Shown: one piece after another, positions 1-7,931 of the stretch
Layout: every line of letters starts with the position of its first letter
How positions within the stretch are numbered: the first letter of the stretch is position 1
DNA from: Acidimicrobiales bacterium
GTDB lineage: Bacteria > Actinomycetota > Acidimicrobiia > Acidimicrobiales > RAAP-2
Length of the DNA stretch: 64,000 nt
Assembly (NCBI GenBank): GCA_015478655.1
Contig: JADMIJ010000004.1
Span: 1 to 64,000 of the forward strand
Direction: 5' to 3'
The notes under the pieces: model-generated
Databases searched by the model: none
What the model was told of the DNA's origin: nothing
Seen by the model: only the letters and a program-made list of their open reading frames with translations
Made by a program: the position numbers and the translations under genes

Positions 1-23
1 GCGTTGCTCGCTTCAGGGGCTGG

Positions 24-662
24 TCAGGGCGCCCACGGATATGTCAGTAGAGCCAAAAAAAGCGCCGTATCCCCCCAAGCGGCACCACCATCGATCACAA
101 CCTCACCAGGGCGCGCCCGCACCGCGGCCTCCGCGCGGTCAAGCTCGTATTGTCGCAAGGCGAACGTGTCGAGAACATTGAGGGCATGACACCGAAGCGA
201 GAAATTGAATCCGAAGGAAGCCAGATCGTACACACCCAGCGTAAAGCCGAAGCCGTCATCGACAGGAGATGGCGGGGAAATGGCGGCAATCGTTCGGTGG
301 ACGTCCCAGTACTTCTGATCATCCAGGGGCAATGTGACGTGCTTTGCGCCGAGCGCACGGAAGGCGAGTAGGCGGGCGTAGAGACGCCGCGAAGCTTGAT
401 CCGTGAGAGACGACCAAGCCTGTTGGTGCTCTTCCAATCGAACTACGGTGTCGGCCAGTTCGGCACTGGACGTTCCAGGAAGGTCGGCGAACTGACGCCC
501 AGGAAAGCGGAGCTCGTCCATCCTGTCGTCAAGGATGTCGGCTCCTTGAGTGAGTTCGCTCGCGTAGCATTCCAGGAAGCTCGTTGTGCTCACCACAGAA
601 TCTTCGCACGGTTGCGTCCCGCCGAGTGCCATCAGAACCAGACGACGGCTTGCGCCCGGCAT
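24..662 (-). pseudogene. Truncated FkbM-type SAM-dependent methyltransferase
   Basis: The product would be 212 aa. Its last third carries a typical class I methyltransferase motif I (VIDGGAAWGDTAL), preceded by the LNVLDTFALRQYELD segment that usually precedes it in FkbM-family O-methyltransferases. The chain stops about 12 residues after motif I, so most of the Rossmann fold (the expected acidic SAM-ribose loop, motifs II-III) is missing. All three minus-strand frames are closed between positions 13 and 46, so a single frameshift does not restore the domain. The gene is therefore read as a 3'-truncated, inactive copy. A poly-T run lies just after motif I. Base composition is less GC-rich than in the neighbouring operons, which suggests transfer. 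The start could also be the GTG at about 593. The real gene could have been longer only if this is an assembly join. Confidence 0.5.
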
Positions 663-814
663 ACGCCCGGCCTATTTCCGAATCGCCACATTGCCCGGTA
701 TCGAGTACCTGCAACCCCGTCGTAGTACTTGATCCAGGCGGTGTTCACCCAGCATTCGGCGGCTCTGGTCGGGAACCGGCACCGGTGCTCCCTACTCACT
801 GGCGTCCCCGCTCG

Positions 815-843
815 GCTCAATCGCCCTCCGGCATTTCGAGGGC
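815..843. repeat. 29-bp direct repeat, left copy (amidohydrolase C-terminal remnant)
   Basis: This 29-bp stretch matches 3628-3656 at 27 positions. Read on the minus strand it encodes ALEMPEGD followed by a stop, while the other copy encodes the genuine amidohydrolase end ALEMPVGD-stop. The two copies bracket the phosphatase gene (867-3386). It looks like a leftover of an amidohydrolase 3' end at the edge of an insertion or duplication. Confidence 0.5.
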
Positions 844-866
844 CGCTTGGCGCTGAGCCGGTTCCT

Positions 867-3386
867 CTAGCCGCAGGTGAGCACCAGGTGGGGGCCGAGC
901 GTGCTGCTGGCTTCTTTGGAGAGATAGCCGGCCCCATCGCCGCTGGTGCTCGAGCCTCGGATGGTGAAGGTCCCTCCGGCGGAGGGGACGAGGCTGAGGA
1001 CGTCGATCGAATAGGTGGTGTTGCCGGCGACTGCTCCGAGGCTGACCGGTGCGATGGTCGCGTCTTTGGCTGGGGCGGTGTTCCAGGTCACGGTGCCCTC
1101 GGACCAGTTGGCGAAGGGGTCGTTTGCCTTGGTCGCAAAGAAGTCTCCGCCGTGAACCGACGGGTTCGTGCTGGTGCTGCCGACCGTGAGTTTGAGGGTG
1201 GCCGCGGTGATGTTCGCACAGGAGGTCGTGAACTCCACCAGCAGGTCGTTGACCGGGCTGCTGGCGTCGACGCTGAGCCGGCTGATCGGGGGTTTGTTGT
1301 TGGCCGGATCAATGGTCGAGTCGTTGCTCGGACTGAGGGTGACCACCGTCCCGCCACCGGATCCGGTGGTCGCGTTGGCGGAGGTGCTCTGGGCGGACTC
1401 GTTGCCGGCCGCGTCGCGGGCGGTCACGGTGTAGGTGTACTGCGTATTCGGGGTGAGGCCGGTGTCCGTGAAGCTGGTCGCGTTGATGCCCGTGCCCGCC
1501 GGAATCTTCGTGCCGTTTCGGTAGACGTTGTAGCCGGTCACGCCGACATTGTCGCTGCTCGCCGTCCAGGTCAACGGGACCGTGCCCGACGTTGTCGTGC
1601 CTGCCGTCAATCCCGTCGGCGCGGTGGGAGGCGTGGTGTCCGTGCTGGACCGGGCGATGGTGGTGGAATCGAAGCTGGAGTTGGTATCGGACCGTATGGC
1701 GGTCACGGTGAGCGCAGTCGGTGAGACGGTCACCTTGGCGTACTCGTAGAAACTTGACTCGCGGAAGGCCGTAAAGGCGGGGGCCGTCCCGGAGAAGACA
1801 TTGAATCCGTTGCCGCCGGCACCCGAGACGACGTAGGTGATCCCACCGGGGGTGGGAGTGCCGTCGATCAGGGGAACGGTGCGTTCATAGTTGTGGCTGT
1901 TGCCCGAAAGGACCAGGCTGACATGCTCGGTCTGGAACAGTGGGACGAGGTTCTGCCTGACCGCCACGGAACTGGAGTTGGCGCTGGTGGAGCTGTAGGG
2001 AGGGCGTTGGATCGCCACAATCCGCCACCCGTCATTTTGGTGGGCGGCGAGGTCGGCCTGTGCGAAGCCGTACTGGGGCGTCCCGACGGCGAACGGTTCC
2101 TCACTGTCGAGGACCAGGATGTGGGCGTCGCCCCAGTTGTAGCTGTACCAGCTGTGGTTGGAACCTGGCATCGGGAAGTTGGCCCAGAACTCGCCGTCGC
2201 CGTAGTAGTCCTTGTTGCCATTGGCCGGAAAGAACGACTGCGACTTCACCACAGGCCCGAACTGCTTGTAGAAGCGGGTATCGAAGTCTGAATAGGTCGT
2301 CGTGAAGTTGGGGTCGGGTAACCCGGCGGAGGGATAGATGTTGTCTCCCAGGGTCTGGATGAATTGGGTTCCCGCAGTTCCGATGTTGGCGGCGTTCTGC
2401 GATTCGCCGGAGCTCTGGCCACCGAAGTCGCCTATCGCCGCGAAGCTGAACGACTGTCCCGGGCTGGCAGCTGTGCGAATTGTCCCGCCCGCAGATACTC
2501 CGCTGCTGGTGACGGTGTAGGGGTATGAGAGATCGGGCGACAGGCCCGTGATGGGGACGGCATGGTGCTGGACCGTACCGGCCGGGTCGGTGACATTCCG
2601 GCCGGCGACGGCCACCGCTCCGGATGTGGGAATGTTGGTCCACCAGGAGACCATCGCTGTCGTGGCAGTCACAAGGGAGAGATAGGGGCCGCGGGCGATG
2701 TTCACCACCCCGACCGCCGTGGTCGAGATGGACTTCGCCGCCGTGGGAACAGAGCGGTTACCGGCCGAATCGACGGCGACGATCTGGTAGGTGTGGGACG
2801 TCGAAGGGGCCAGTCCATTGTCGGAATAGTGCTGGGAATTGGGCAGTTCGACGATGCCGACGGCTCCGCCGTCCCTGTCCACCTCGTAGTAGGCCAGATC
2901 TGTCGATGTCGACTTTGCCCACACCACGTCGATCCGTGCGGAGGAGAAGGCCTTCAACGCCACGCTGCTGCTAATCGGCGCCGCAGGTCGTGTCGTGTCG
3001 GAGCTCGTCGATGTCGTCAGCGTTGTCGTGCGCATGACCGACAGATTGTCGGCGGCATCGATGGCAACGACACCGAACTGGTACGCGGATCCGCTGCGGA
3101 GGTTTGCCGCGCTATAGGAGGTCACCGCATCGGTTGTGGCGATCAAGGACAACGGGCCGCCATGAAGTCCGCGGTACACCCGGTAGCCCTCGACGGCGAC
3201 GTTGTCCGACGATCCGCCCCACTTCAACGAGGCACTGCGTGCCGTGACGCTCGACACCGTGATGGCGCCTGGTTCGGTCGGGGCCGACGTGTCCGCGGCC
3301 GATGCCGATCCAGCGGTGACGAACCCGAGTCCGCCCACGACGATGGCGACCGCTAGGGCGATCACACCCAGGCTGGCTCGGCGCAT
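867..3386 (-). CDS. Exported purple-acid-phosphatase-like protein with fibronectin III domains
   Basis: The product is 839 aa. Residues 1-30 form a signal peptide ending ASA. Two FN3 domains follow (about 34-120 and 130-220), then a purple-acid-phosphatase N-domain (about 228-305), a metallophosphatase domain (about 312-590), a third FN3 (about 605-690) and a C-terminal DNRLRE/CBM96-like beta domain. The start ATG at 3386 is chosen over an in-frame upstream extension because it begins the signal peptide and has a GGGAG upstream. In the active site, D320, D348, Y351 and H498 (the iron-site set) are present. The second metal site is altered: the GNHE motif reads GNKD (N391 kept), the VxxH-type His is Q460, and the first His of GHxH is N496. 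Phosphatase activity is therefore uncertain. It could be an extracellular phosphoesterase with changed metal use, or a binding protein. Codon choice is less GC3-biased than in neighbours. Confidence 0.85.
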   Translation of the reverse strand: MRRASLGVIALAVAIVVGGLGFVTAGSASAADTSAPTEPGAITVSSVTARSASLKWGGSSDNVAVEGYRVYRGLHGGPLSLIATTDAVTSYSAANLRSGSAYQFGVVAIDAADNLSVMRTTTLTTSTSSDTTRPAAPISSSVALKAFSSARIDVVWAKSTSTDLAYYEVDRDGGAVGIVELPNSQHYSDNGLAPSTSHTYQIVAVDSAGNRSVPTAAKSISTTAVGVVNIARGPYLSLVTATTAMVSWWTNIPTSGAVAVAGRNVTDPAGTVQHHAVPITGLSPDLSYPYTVTSSGVSAGGTIRTAASPGQSFSFAAIGDFGGQSSGESQNAANIGTAGTQFIQTLGDNIYPSAGLPDPNFTTTYSDFDTRFYKQFGPVVKSQSFFPANGNKDYYGDGEFWANFPMPGSNHSWYSYNWGDAHILVLDSEEPFAVGTPQYGFAQADLAAHQNDGWRIVAIQRPPYSSTSANSSSVAVRQNLVPLFQTEHVSLVLSGNSHNYERTVPLIDGTPTPGGITYVVSGAGGNGFNVFSGTAPAFTAFRESSFYEYAKVTVSPTALTVTAIRSDTNSSFDSTTIARSSTDTTPPTAPTGLTAGTTTSGTVPLTWTASSDNVGVTGYNVYRNGTKIPAGTGINATSFTDTGLTPNTQYTYTVTARDAAGNESAQSTSANATTGSGGGTVVTLSPSNDSTIDPANNKPPISRLSVDASSPVNDLLVEFTTSCANITAATLKLTVGSTSTNPSVHGGDFFATKANDPFANWSEGTVTWNTAPAKDATIAPVSLGAVAGNTTYSIDVLSLVPSAGGTFTIRGSSTSGDGAGYLSKEASSTLGPHLVLTCG

Positions 3387-3627
3387 TGCGAACTCCCAGT
3401 TTCCGCCTTGTGGAATGCCCGTTGCCGGACGGCATCCCTCGGTCGAGGAGTCATCATGGCAGTCGGATCCGACCCGGGCAAATCCCCTTGACCCGGTTCG
3501 GCTCCACTCCTGACGGTGCCACGGCCTCGCTCGACCGCTGTGCGTCGCCGCCGACACACTCTGCGCGGTCCCTGATGCGAAGGCGGGTCCCGGAGCTGGA
3601 TGTCTCCGGGTTGACCCGTGCCCCTCC

Positions 3628-3656
3628 GCTCAGTCGCCCACCGGCATTTCGAGGGC
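3628..3656. repeat. 29-bp direct repeat, right copy
   Basis: This is the counterpart of 815-843 (27 of 29 identical). It covers the last codons and stop of the amidohydrolase gene. Together the two copies flank the phosphatase gene, as expected if that segment entered next to, or partly replaced, an amidohydrolase paralogue. Confidence 0.5.
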
Positions 3657-4901
3657 TTCCTTGCCGGTCAGCCAGGGTCGTCCGGCGGCGGCCAGGTCGG
3701 CCCACTTGTCGAGGCCCTCGCCGGTCTGGCCCAGCTCGGCCGGGGTGGGCCCGAACTTCGCCGCCAGGGGTTCGAGGGCCGCGGTATCGAAGTGGTAACA
3801 CTCGGCGGCATTGGATCCGAGAATCCGTTGGGTCTCGTCCACCGGGATGTCGGAGAAGGCGTTCTTGAGCCACTCCTTGGTGTGGGGCCAGGTCCCCTCC
3901 GGATGGGGGAAGTCGTTGCCCCACATGAGGTTGCCGATGCCGATCTCGTACCGGCGGGCCAGCTCGCGCCGCCTGGTGTTCGATGCCCCGATGAAGCAGT
4001 TGCGGTCGAAGTACTCGCTCGGCCGCATGGACAGGTGCTCGGTGAGCTGCTTTCCCAGCTTCTTCGCCGCATGCTCGCGGTCGTAGACGATGTCCGAGGT
4101 CCACAGCAGATCGGGTGCCCAAAAGGCGCCGCATTCGGTGGTGACGAATGCCAGCTCGGGGAAGCGCTCGAACGTTCCCGACCACAGCAGAAACCACAGC
4201 GGCCGGGTCGACCACCACCGGACCTCGGCGACGTACATTCCGACGTATTCGCCGTAGGACGCTCGATCCGCGGCACCCGAGTGGACATGGACCGGCATCT
4301 CGAGCTCCGAGCACACGGCCCAGACGGGGTCGTACTTGGCGTCGTGATAGGGCTCGTACGGCTGCCACATCGAGGGGATGAGGATCCCGCCGCGCAGGCC
4401 CGACTCCCGGGCCCGCTTGATCTCGGCCACGGCGGCGTCGACGTCGAAGATGGGCACGATGGCCACGCCGGCACGACGGTGCGGGCTGTCGCTGCAGAGC
4501 TCGGCCAGCCACCGGTTGTGCGCCTGTGCACCCGCCATCAACAGATCGACGGGAACGTCGGCGGTGGCCCCCAGGCCGGCGCCGAACGGCGCCGAGGCTC
4601 CCGCCGTCACGGCGTCGGCGTCGGGGAAGATGACTTCGCCGACCACACCGTCGGCATCGAGCTCCTGATAGCGTCGGTGGGCGTCCCAACCGCCCTGCAG
4701 GCCCTCGGCGTTCTCGTGCTCCCACTCCTCGGCGAACTCCTCATTGCGGAGCCCGCGCTCGGCCAGCTCGGCCTCCATGGCCGCCCGCGCCGCCTGGTAC
4801 TCGTCGAAGGTGTTCCGGAAGGCTGGGTCCAACCACTCGCGGTACTGCCGGTTGGGCAATCCGGCGTGGCAATCGGCGGAGATCACCAGGTAGTTGTTCA
4901 T
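3630..4901 (-). CDS. Amidohydrolase-2 family (ACMSD/decarboxylase-like) protein, distal operon gene
   Basis: The product is 423 aa and belongs to the amidohydrolase-2 family. These are TIM-barrel metal enzymes that hydrolyse or decarboxylate aromatic and related acids in the cytosol. The N-terminal metal motif reads SADCHAG, giving D-x-H rather than the classical H-x-H. Later signatures are VHVHSG, the TTECGAFW strand and WGNDFPHPEG, with the barrel-end Asp. The start ATG at 4901 has GAGAGG 8 nt upstream. An in-frame TTG at 4931, overlapping the previous stop, is less likely. This is the last gene of the operon running 7858 to 3630 and a paralogue of the first gene. Having two such enzymes with a decarboxylase-like protein and an SDR suggests stepwise degradation of a cyclic or keto acid. 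The substrate is unknown. Confidence 0.85.
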   Translation of the reverse strand: MNNYLVISADCHAGLPNRQYREWLDPAFRNTFDEYQAARAAMEAELAERGLRNEEFAEEWEHENAEGLQGGWDAHRRYQELDADGVVGEVIFPDADAVTAGASAPFGAGLGATADVPVDLLMAGAQAHNRWLAELCSDSPHRRAGVAIVPIFDVDAAVAEIKRARESGLRGGILIPSMWQPYEPYHDAKYDPVWAVCSELEMPVHVHSGAADRASYGEYVGMYVAEVRWWSTRPLWFLLWSGTFERFPELAFVTTECGAFWAPDLLWTSDIVYDREHAAKKLGKQLTEHLSMRPSEYFDRNCFIGASNTRRRELARRYEIGIGNLMWGNDFPHPEGTWPHTKEWLKNAFSDIPVDETQRILGSNAAECYHFDTAALEPLAAKFGPTPAELGQTGEGLDKWADLAAAGRPWLTGKEALEMPVGD

Positions 4902-4927
4902 TGAGGGGGCCTCTCTCGATGGGGCGG

Positions 4928-5809
4928 TCAACCGGGGACCTCCCGCAGGTACGTGGGATTGGTTCGATTGAGCATCGAGTCCGTCCGGGCGCGGATCTGG
5001 GCGTCGGTCGATGCACTCGGTGCTGAGATCCAGAAGTCGCCCGCCCGCACCCCGCGCACCACCTGGTCCGCCACCTCAGCCGGCTCGGTGTAGTTGACCT
5101 CGATGCCCGCCGCCGACATCTGGGCCTCGATGTCCTCGATGGTCGGATAGGGAGACTGCCTCGGTCGTTCCTTGGCCAGCTCCGGCGGGCGCACCCGCCA
5201 CGAGCTGAAGATCCCGGTACGCAGCATGTTGGGACCGGGGAAGAGCACCGACGCCCCGATCGCCGACCCGGCGTCCTGGAGCTGGGCATAGAGGCACTCG
5301 GTGAGGGTCACCACCGCCGCCTTGGTCACCGCGTACTGCGGGGTCCCCCGGAGGGGCGACACGCCACCGTTGCCCGACGAGGTGTTCACGATGTGCCCCT
5401 CGGCGCCCGACGAGATCATGGTGGGCACGAAGGCGTTGATGCCGTGGATCACCCCGTAGACGTTGACGTTGAACGCCCACCGCCAATCGTTGAGCTCGTG
5501 CTCCCAGAGCGCTCCCTCGGCTCCGGCGCCGATGCCGGCGTTGTTGCACAGGAGATGGACGGCGCCGTACCGCTCCACGGCCGCGTCCCGCAGCCCCTCC
5601 ACCGACGCATAGTCGGCGACGTCGCAGACCACCCCGGTGGCCTCCGCTCCTTCGGCCCGAAGCTTCTCGGTCGCAGTGACCAGCGCCCCCTCTTCGACAT
5701 CGGCCAGGACCACCTTCATCCCCTCGCGGGCGAATCGCTCGCCCATGGCTCGACCGATGCCCCCGGCACCGCCGGTGACCACCGCCACCCGGCCGGTCAG
5801 GTCCTTCAT
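4928..5809 (-). CDS. Short-chain dehydrogenase/reductase (classical SDR)
   Basis: The product is 293 aa. A Rossmann glycine motif TGGAGGIGRA lies near residue 13, NNAG in the middle and the catalytic SSG...YAVTK triad, which makes it a catalytically complete NAD(P)-dependent oxidoreductase. The start ATG at 5809 overlaps the stop of the acetoacetate-decarboxylase-like gene (ATGA), which implies translational coupling. An in-frame extension to 5869 would lie inside that gene and is rejected. It probably oxidises or reduces a hydroxyl/keto intermediate made by the neighbouring amidohydrolases and decarboxylase-like protein. The exact substrate cannot be read from sequence. Confidence 0.9.
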   Translation of the reverse strand: MKDLTGRVAVVTGGAGGIGRAMGERFAREGMKVVLADVEEGALVTATEKLRAEGAEATGVVCDVADYASVEGLRDAAVERYGAVHLLCNNAGIGAGAEGALWEHELNDWRWAFNVNVYGVIHGINAFVPTMISSGAEGHIVNTSSGNGGVSPLRGTPQYAVTKAAVVTLTECLYAQLQDAGSAIGASVLFPGPNMLRTGIFSSWRVRPPELAKERPRQSPYPTIEDIEAQMSAAGIEVNYTEPAEVADQVVRGVRAGDFWISAPSASTDAQIRARTDSMLNRTNPTYLREVPG

Positions 5810-6588
5810 CACTCCTCGCCCACCGGCGAGAGGTCGTCGTAGCGCTGATGGACGTAGGGCCGGATCCATTCCCCGGGCACCGTGCCGTGGATCTCGCCTC
5901 GTTGGATGCTGCTGCGCTCGGCCAGCGTGATGTCGAGCAGCTGGCGCACCGGGAGATCGGCCACCGGGTCGAAGCGCGACTCGCGCAGGATGACTTCGCC
6001 GCTGACCTCCTCGAGCTTCCGGGTCTGCTCGGTCCGATGGCAGTAGACCAGGGCCGGGTCACTGTCGAACCCCTTGCCGTCGGGAGAAGGGAGGAACTTG
6101 AAATAGAAGTCGGTCCGGGTCTCGGTGTCCGGCAGGTCGAGCTGGCGGCCGACCGTCCCGTCGATGGTGACGATCTCGGTCCCCATACGGGCGAATGACC
6201 CTGTGACCCGGTCACCGTGACGGAGCAGGTCGACCGCCCCGAGCTTCTTGGGCTCGCCGAATGTCTCCCGGCCCCCGATGACCGACTGCTCGGTCGTCAT
6301 GGGCATGAGGAGGGCGTAGAAGCCCTCGGTCCCCTCGTGGCGGGCCCGCACCGAGAAGCTTCCCGCCCCGACCGTTGGGTAGCCGGTGATGTCGACGGTG
6401 GCCACGGTGACCTTGACCACCGGGTCCGCCCCGGGTTCGACGGGGGGCGGCAGGACGGCGGCGATGACCTCCGGGTCGGTGAGGTAGCGGGCGACGAGGG
6501 TGGTGGCCCAGACGTCCACCGACGTCGCCTCCACCTCTCGGTTGCGCAATTGGTCTTCGGATCGTGCTCCGTACCTGACGTTGGCCAT
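5809..6588 (-). CDS. Acetoacetate decarboxylase family protein
   Basis: The product is 259 aa, about the usual length of acetoacetate decarboxylase (ADC) family proteins. The segment GRETFGEPKKLGAV matches the family active-site loop, whose Lys forms the Schiff base in Clostridium ADC, so the catalytic lysine appears conserved. Members of this family also act as lyases or aldolases on other keto acids. The start ATG at 6588 has an excellent AAAGGAG upstream, so the longer in-frame ORF to 6969 is rejected. It is the second gene of the four-gene operon, 43 nt after the first amidohydrolase and overlapping the SDR by 4 nt. It could decarboxylate or rearrange a beta-keto acid from aromatic ring degradation. 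Confidence 0.85.
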   Translation of the reverse strand: MANVRYGARSEDQLRNREVEATSVDVWATTLVARYLTDPEVIAAVLPPPVEPGADPVVKVTVATVDITGYPTVGAGSFSVRARHEGTEGFYALLMPMTTEQSVIGGRETFGEPKKLGAVDLLRHGDRVTGSFARMGTEIVTIDGTVGRQLDLPDTETRTDFYFKFLPSPDGKGFDSDPALVYCHRTEQTRKLEEVSGEVILRESRFDPVADLPVRQLLDITLAERSSIQRGEIHGTVPGEWIRPYVHQRYDDLSPVGEE

Positions 6589-6631
6589 GACGCTCCTTTG
6601 TGGTTGATCGAACTGACGGGCGAAAGGCTGC

Positions 6632-7858
6632 TCAGGGGGCGATCCCGGCGAAGGCCGGGCACCGTCCGGCACCGCTGGGTATCTCGTCCGCCCCCAGCGG
6701 TCGACCGATCTCCTCGTGGCTCGGGCCCACCCGCCGGGCCGCGTCGCGCAGACGGTCCAGATCGAATCCGAAGAGCTGGGCGGCGTTCCCCCCCAGCATC
6801 TGCTGGACCTCGATGGGGTCGATCCCCGCGAAGGAGAGGCGGAGGGCCTCGGTGCTGAACGGGTAGCTCGACTCCTTGTGCGGGTAGTCACTTCCCCACA
6901 TGATCTTGTCCACGCCGACCGCGTGGCGCATGGCCGCCTCCGCCGGCCGCATGAAGCTGGAGCCGACATGGCACTGTCGCGCCCAGTAGTCGCTCGGTCG
7001 CATCGAGAGCTCGGAGACGATGGCCTCCCCCCATTCGCGCTCTTGTGACCCTGACGCCGTACCCATCCGGTCGAAGAAGAAGTCGAGGGTGGTCAGGGTC
7101 TCGGGGATCCAAGCCGTGCCTTGCTCCGTGAAGACGAACTGGAGGTCGGGATGGCGCTCGAGCACCCCGGCGAAGATGAGATGCCAGAGAGAACGGTGGG
7201 CCCACCAGGTGACCTCCAGCATGAACATGACCTTCTCGATGTCCTGGTCCCCCAAGGGCGGGACGGCACTGCCACTGTGGTGGTTGACGGGAAGGCCGGC
7301 AGTTTCGCAGGCCCGCCACAGGGGGTCGTAGACCCGCGAGTAGAGCGGCTCGAGCCCGGAGCCCGGAGGAGCACCGGGAAGGAGGACCCCTGCCGTCATG
7401 CCGGCCTCGGCGGCCCACTCCAGTTCGGCAACCGCCGCGGGGACGTCGTGCAACATGATCTGGACGATGCCGAGACGCCGCCCGGGCGCTGCGGCGCAAA
7501 AATCGGCCAGCCACCGGTTGTGAGCCCGGAGCCCCTCCCAGCGGAGCTTGAGATCTCCCTCGCTCGCCCCCGGCGTCTGCACTTTGAGGGAGGGCTCGGG
7601 GTAGAAGGGGGGGATGGTGTTGGGGAAGACCACCTCGGCCACGATCCCGTCCGCCTCGAGGTCGGCCAATCGCCGATCGTGATCCCAGTTCTGGCTGGCC
7701 TCGTCGCCCATCAGGTCGTCGAACGGGATGCGGTAGTGCGTGGCCCAGTCGTCGAACTGGGCATGCAGCTTGCTCGGGAGGTAGCTGCGGTAGTCGACGA
7801 GATCGGCACCACCATGGCAGTCGGCCGAAATGATGGTGTAGTGCCCAGTGCCGGACAT
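6632..7858 (-). CDS. Amidohydrolase-2 family protein, first gene of operon
   Basis: The product is 408 aa and a paralogue of the 3630-4901 product. It has SADCHGG near the N-terminus, VNHHSGS, an FTEQGTAW strand and WGSDYPHKES. The start ATG at 7858 is preceded by GGGGGAGG, and an in-frame extension to 8578 is antisense to the TetR gene and rejected. It heads the operon amidohydrolase / ADC-like / SDR / amidohydrolase and is divergent from the tetR gene across a 72-bp intergenic region with two inverted repeats. It is probably a metal-dependent decarboxylase or hydrolase of the gamma-resorcylate decarboxylase/ACMSD kind. The substrate is not known. Confidence 0.85.
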   Translation of the reverse strand: MSGTGHYTIISADCHGGADLVDYRSYLPSKLHAQFDDWATHYRIPFDDLMGDEASQNWDHDRRLADLEADGIVAEVVFPNTIPPFYPEPSLKVQTPGASEGDLKLRWEGLRAHNRWLADFCAAAPGRRLGIVQIMLHDVPAAVAELEWAAEAGMTAGVLLPGAPPGSGLEPLYSRVYDPLWRACETAGLPVNHHSGSAVPPLGDQDIEKVMFMLEVTWWAHRSLWHLIFAGVLERHPDLQFVFTEQGTAWIPETLTTLDFFFDRMGTASGSQEREWGEAIVSELSMRPSDYWARQCHVGSSFMRPAEAAMRHAVGVDKIMWGSDYPHKESSYPFSTEALRLSFAGIDPIEVQQMLGGNAAQLFGFDLDRLRDAARRVGPSHEEIGRPLGADEIPSGAGRCPAFAGIAP

Positions 7859-7893
7859 CCCTTGGCCTCCCCCTTGCGCTTCGAAACCGGATC

Positions 7894-7931
7894 CACGGGC
7901 ACCCGAGGCCCGTGCCTGTAACATCGTTACA
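7894..7931. promoter_or_regulatory. Divergent tetR/amidohydrolase operator region
   Basis: Two inverted repeats lie in the short divergent region. At 7894-7914 are 7-bp arms CACGGGC / GCCCGTG with a 7-nt spacer. At 7917-7931 is a perfect palindrome, TGTAAC-ATC-GTTACA, whose last base is the A of the tetR start codon. The palindrome contains TAACAT (7919-7924), a good -10 box 6 nt from the ATG, so the tetR transcript should be leaderless. A dimer bound there would block its own promoter. This is typical of TetR autoregulation, but the binding is inferred. Confidence 0.6.

Noticed and set aside
632-937. A 101-codon minus-strand frame covering the left 29-bp repeat
   Set aside because: It overlaps the 3' ends of two real genes in another frame and has no recognisable motif. 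Only the short amidohydrolase-like end in a different frame is of interest.
3387-3557. N-terminal extension of the phosphatase to 3557
   Set aside because: The extension is not hydrophobic and hides the signal peptide. The ATG at 3386 has its own ribosome binding site.
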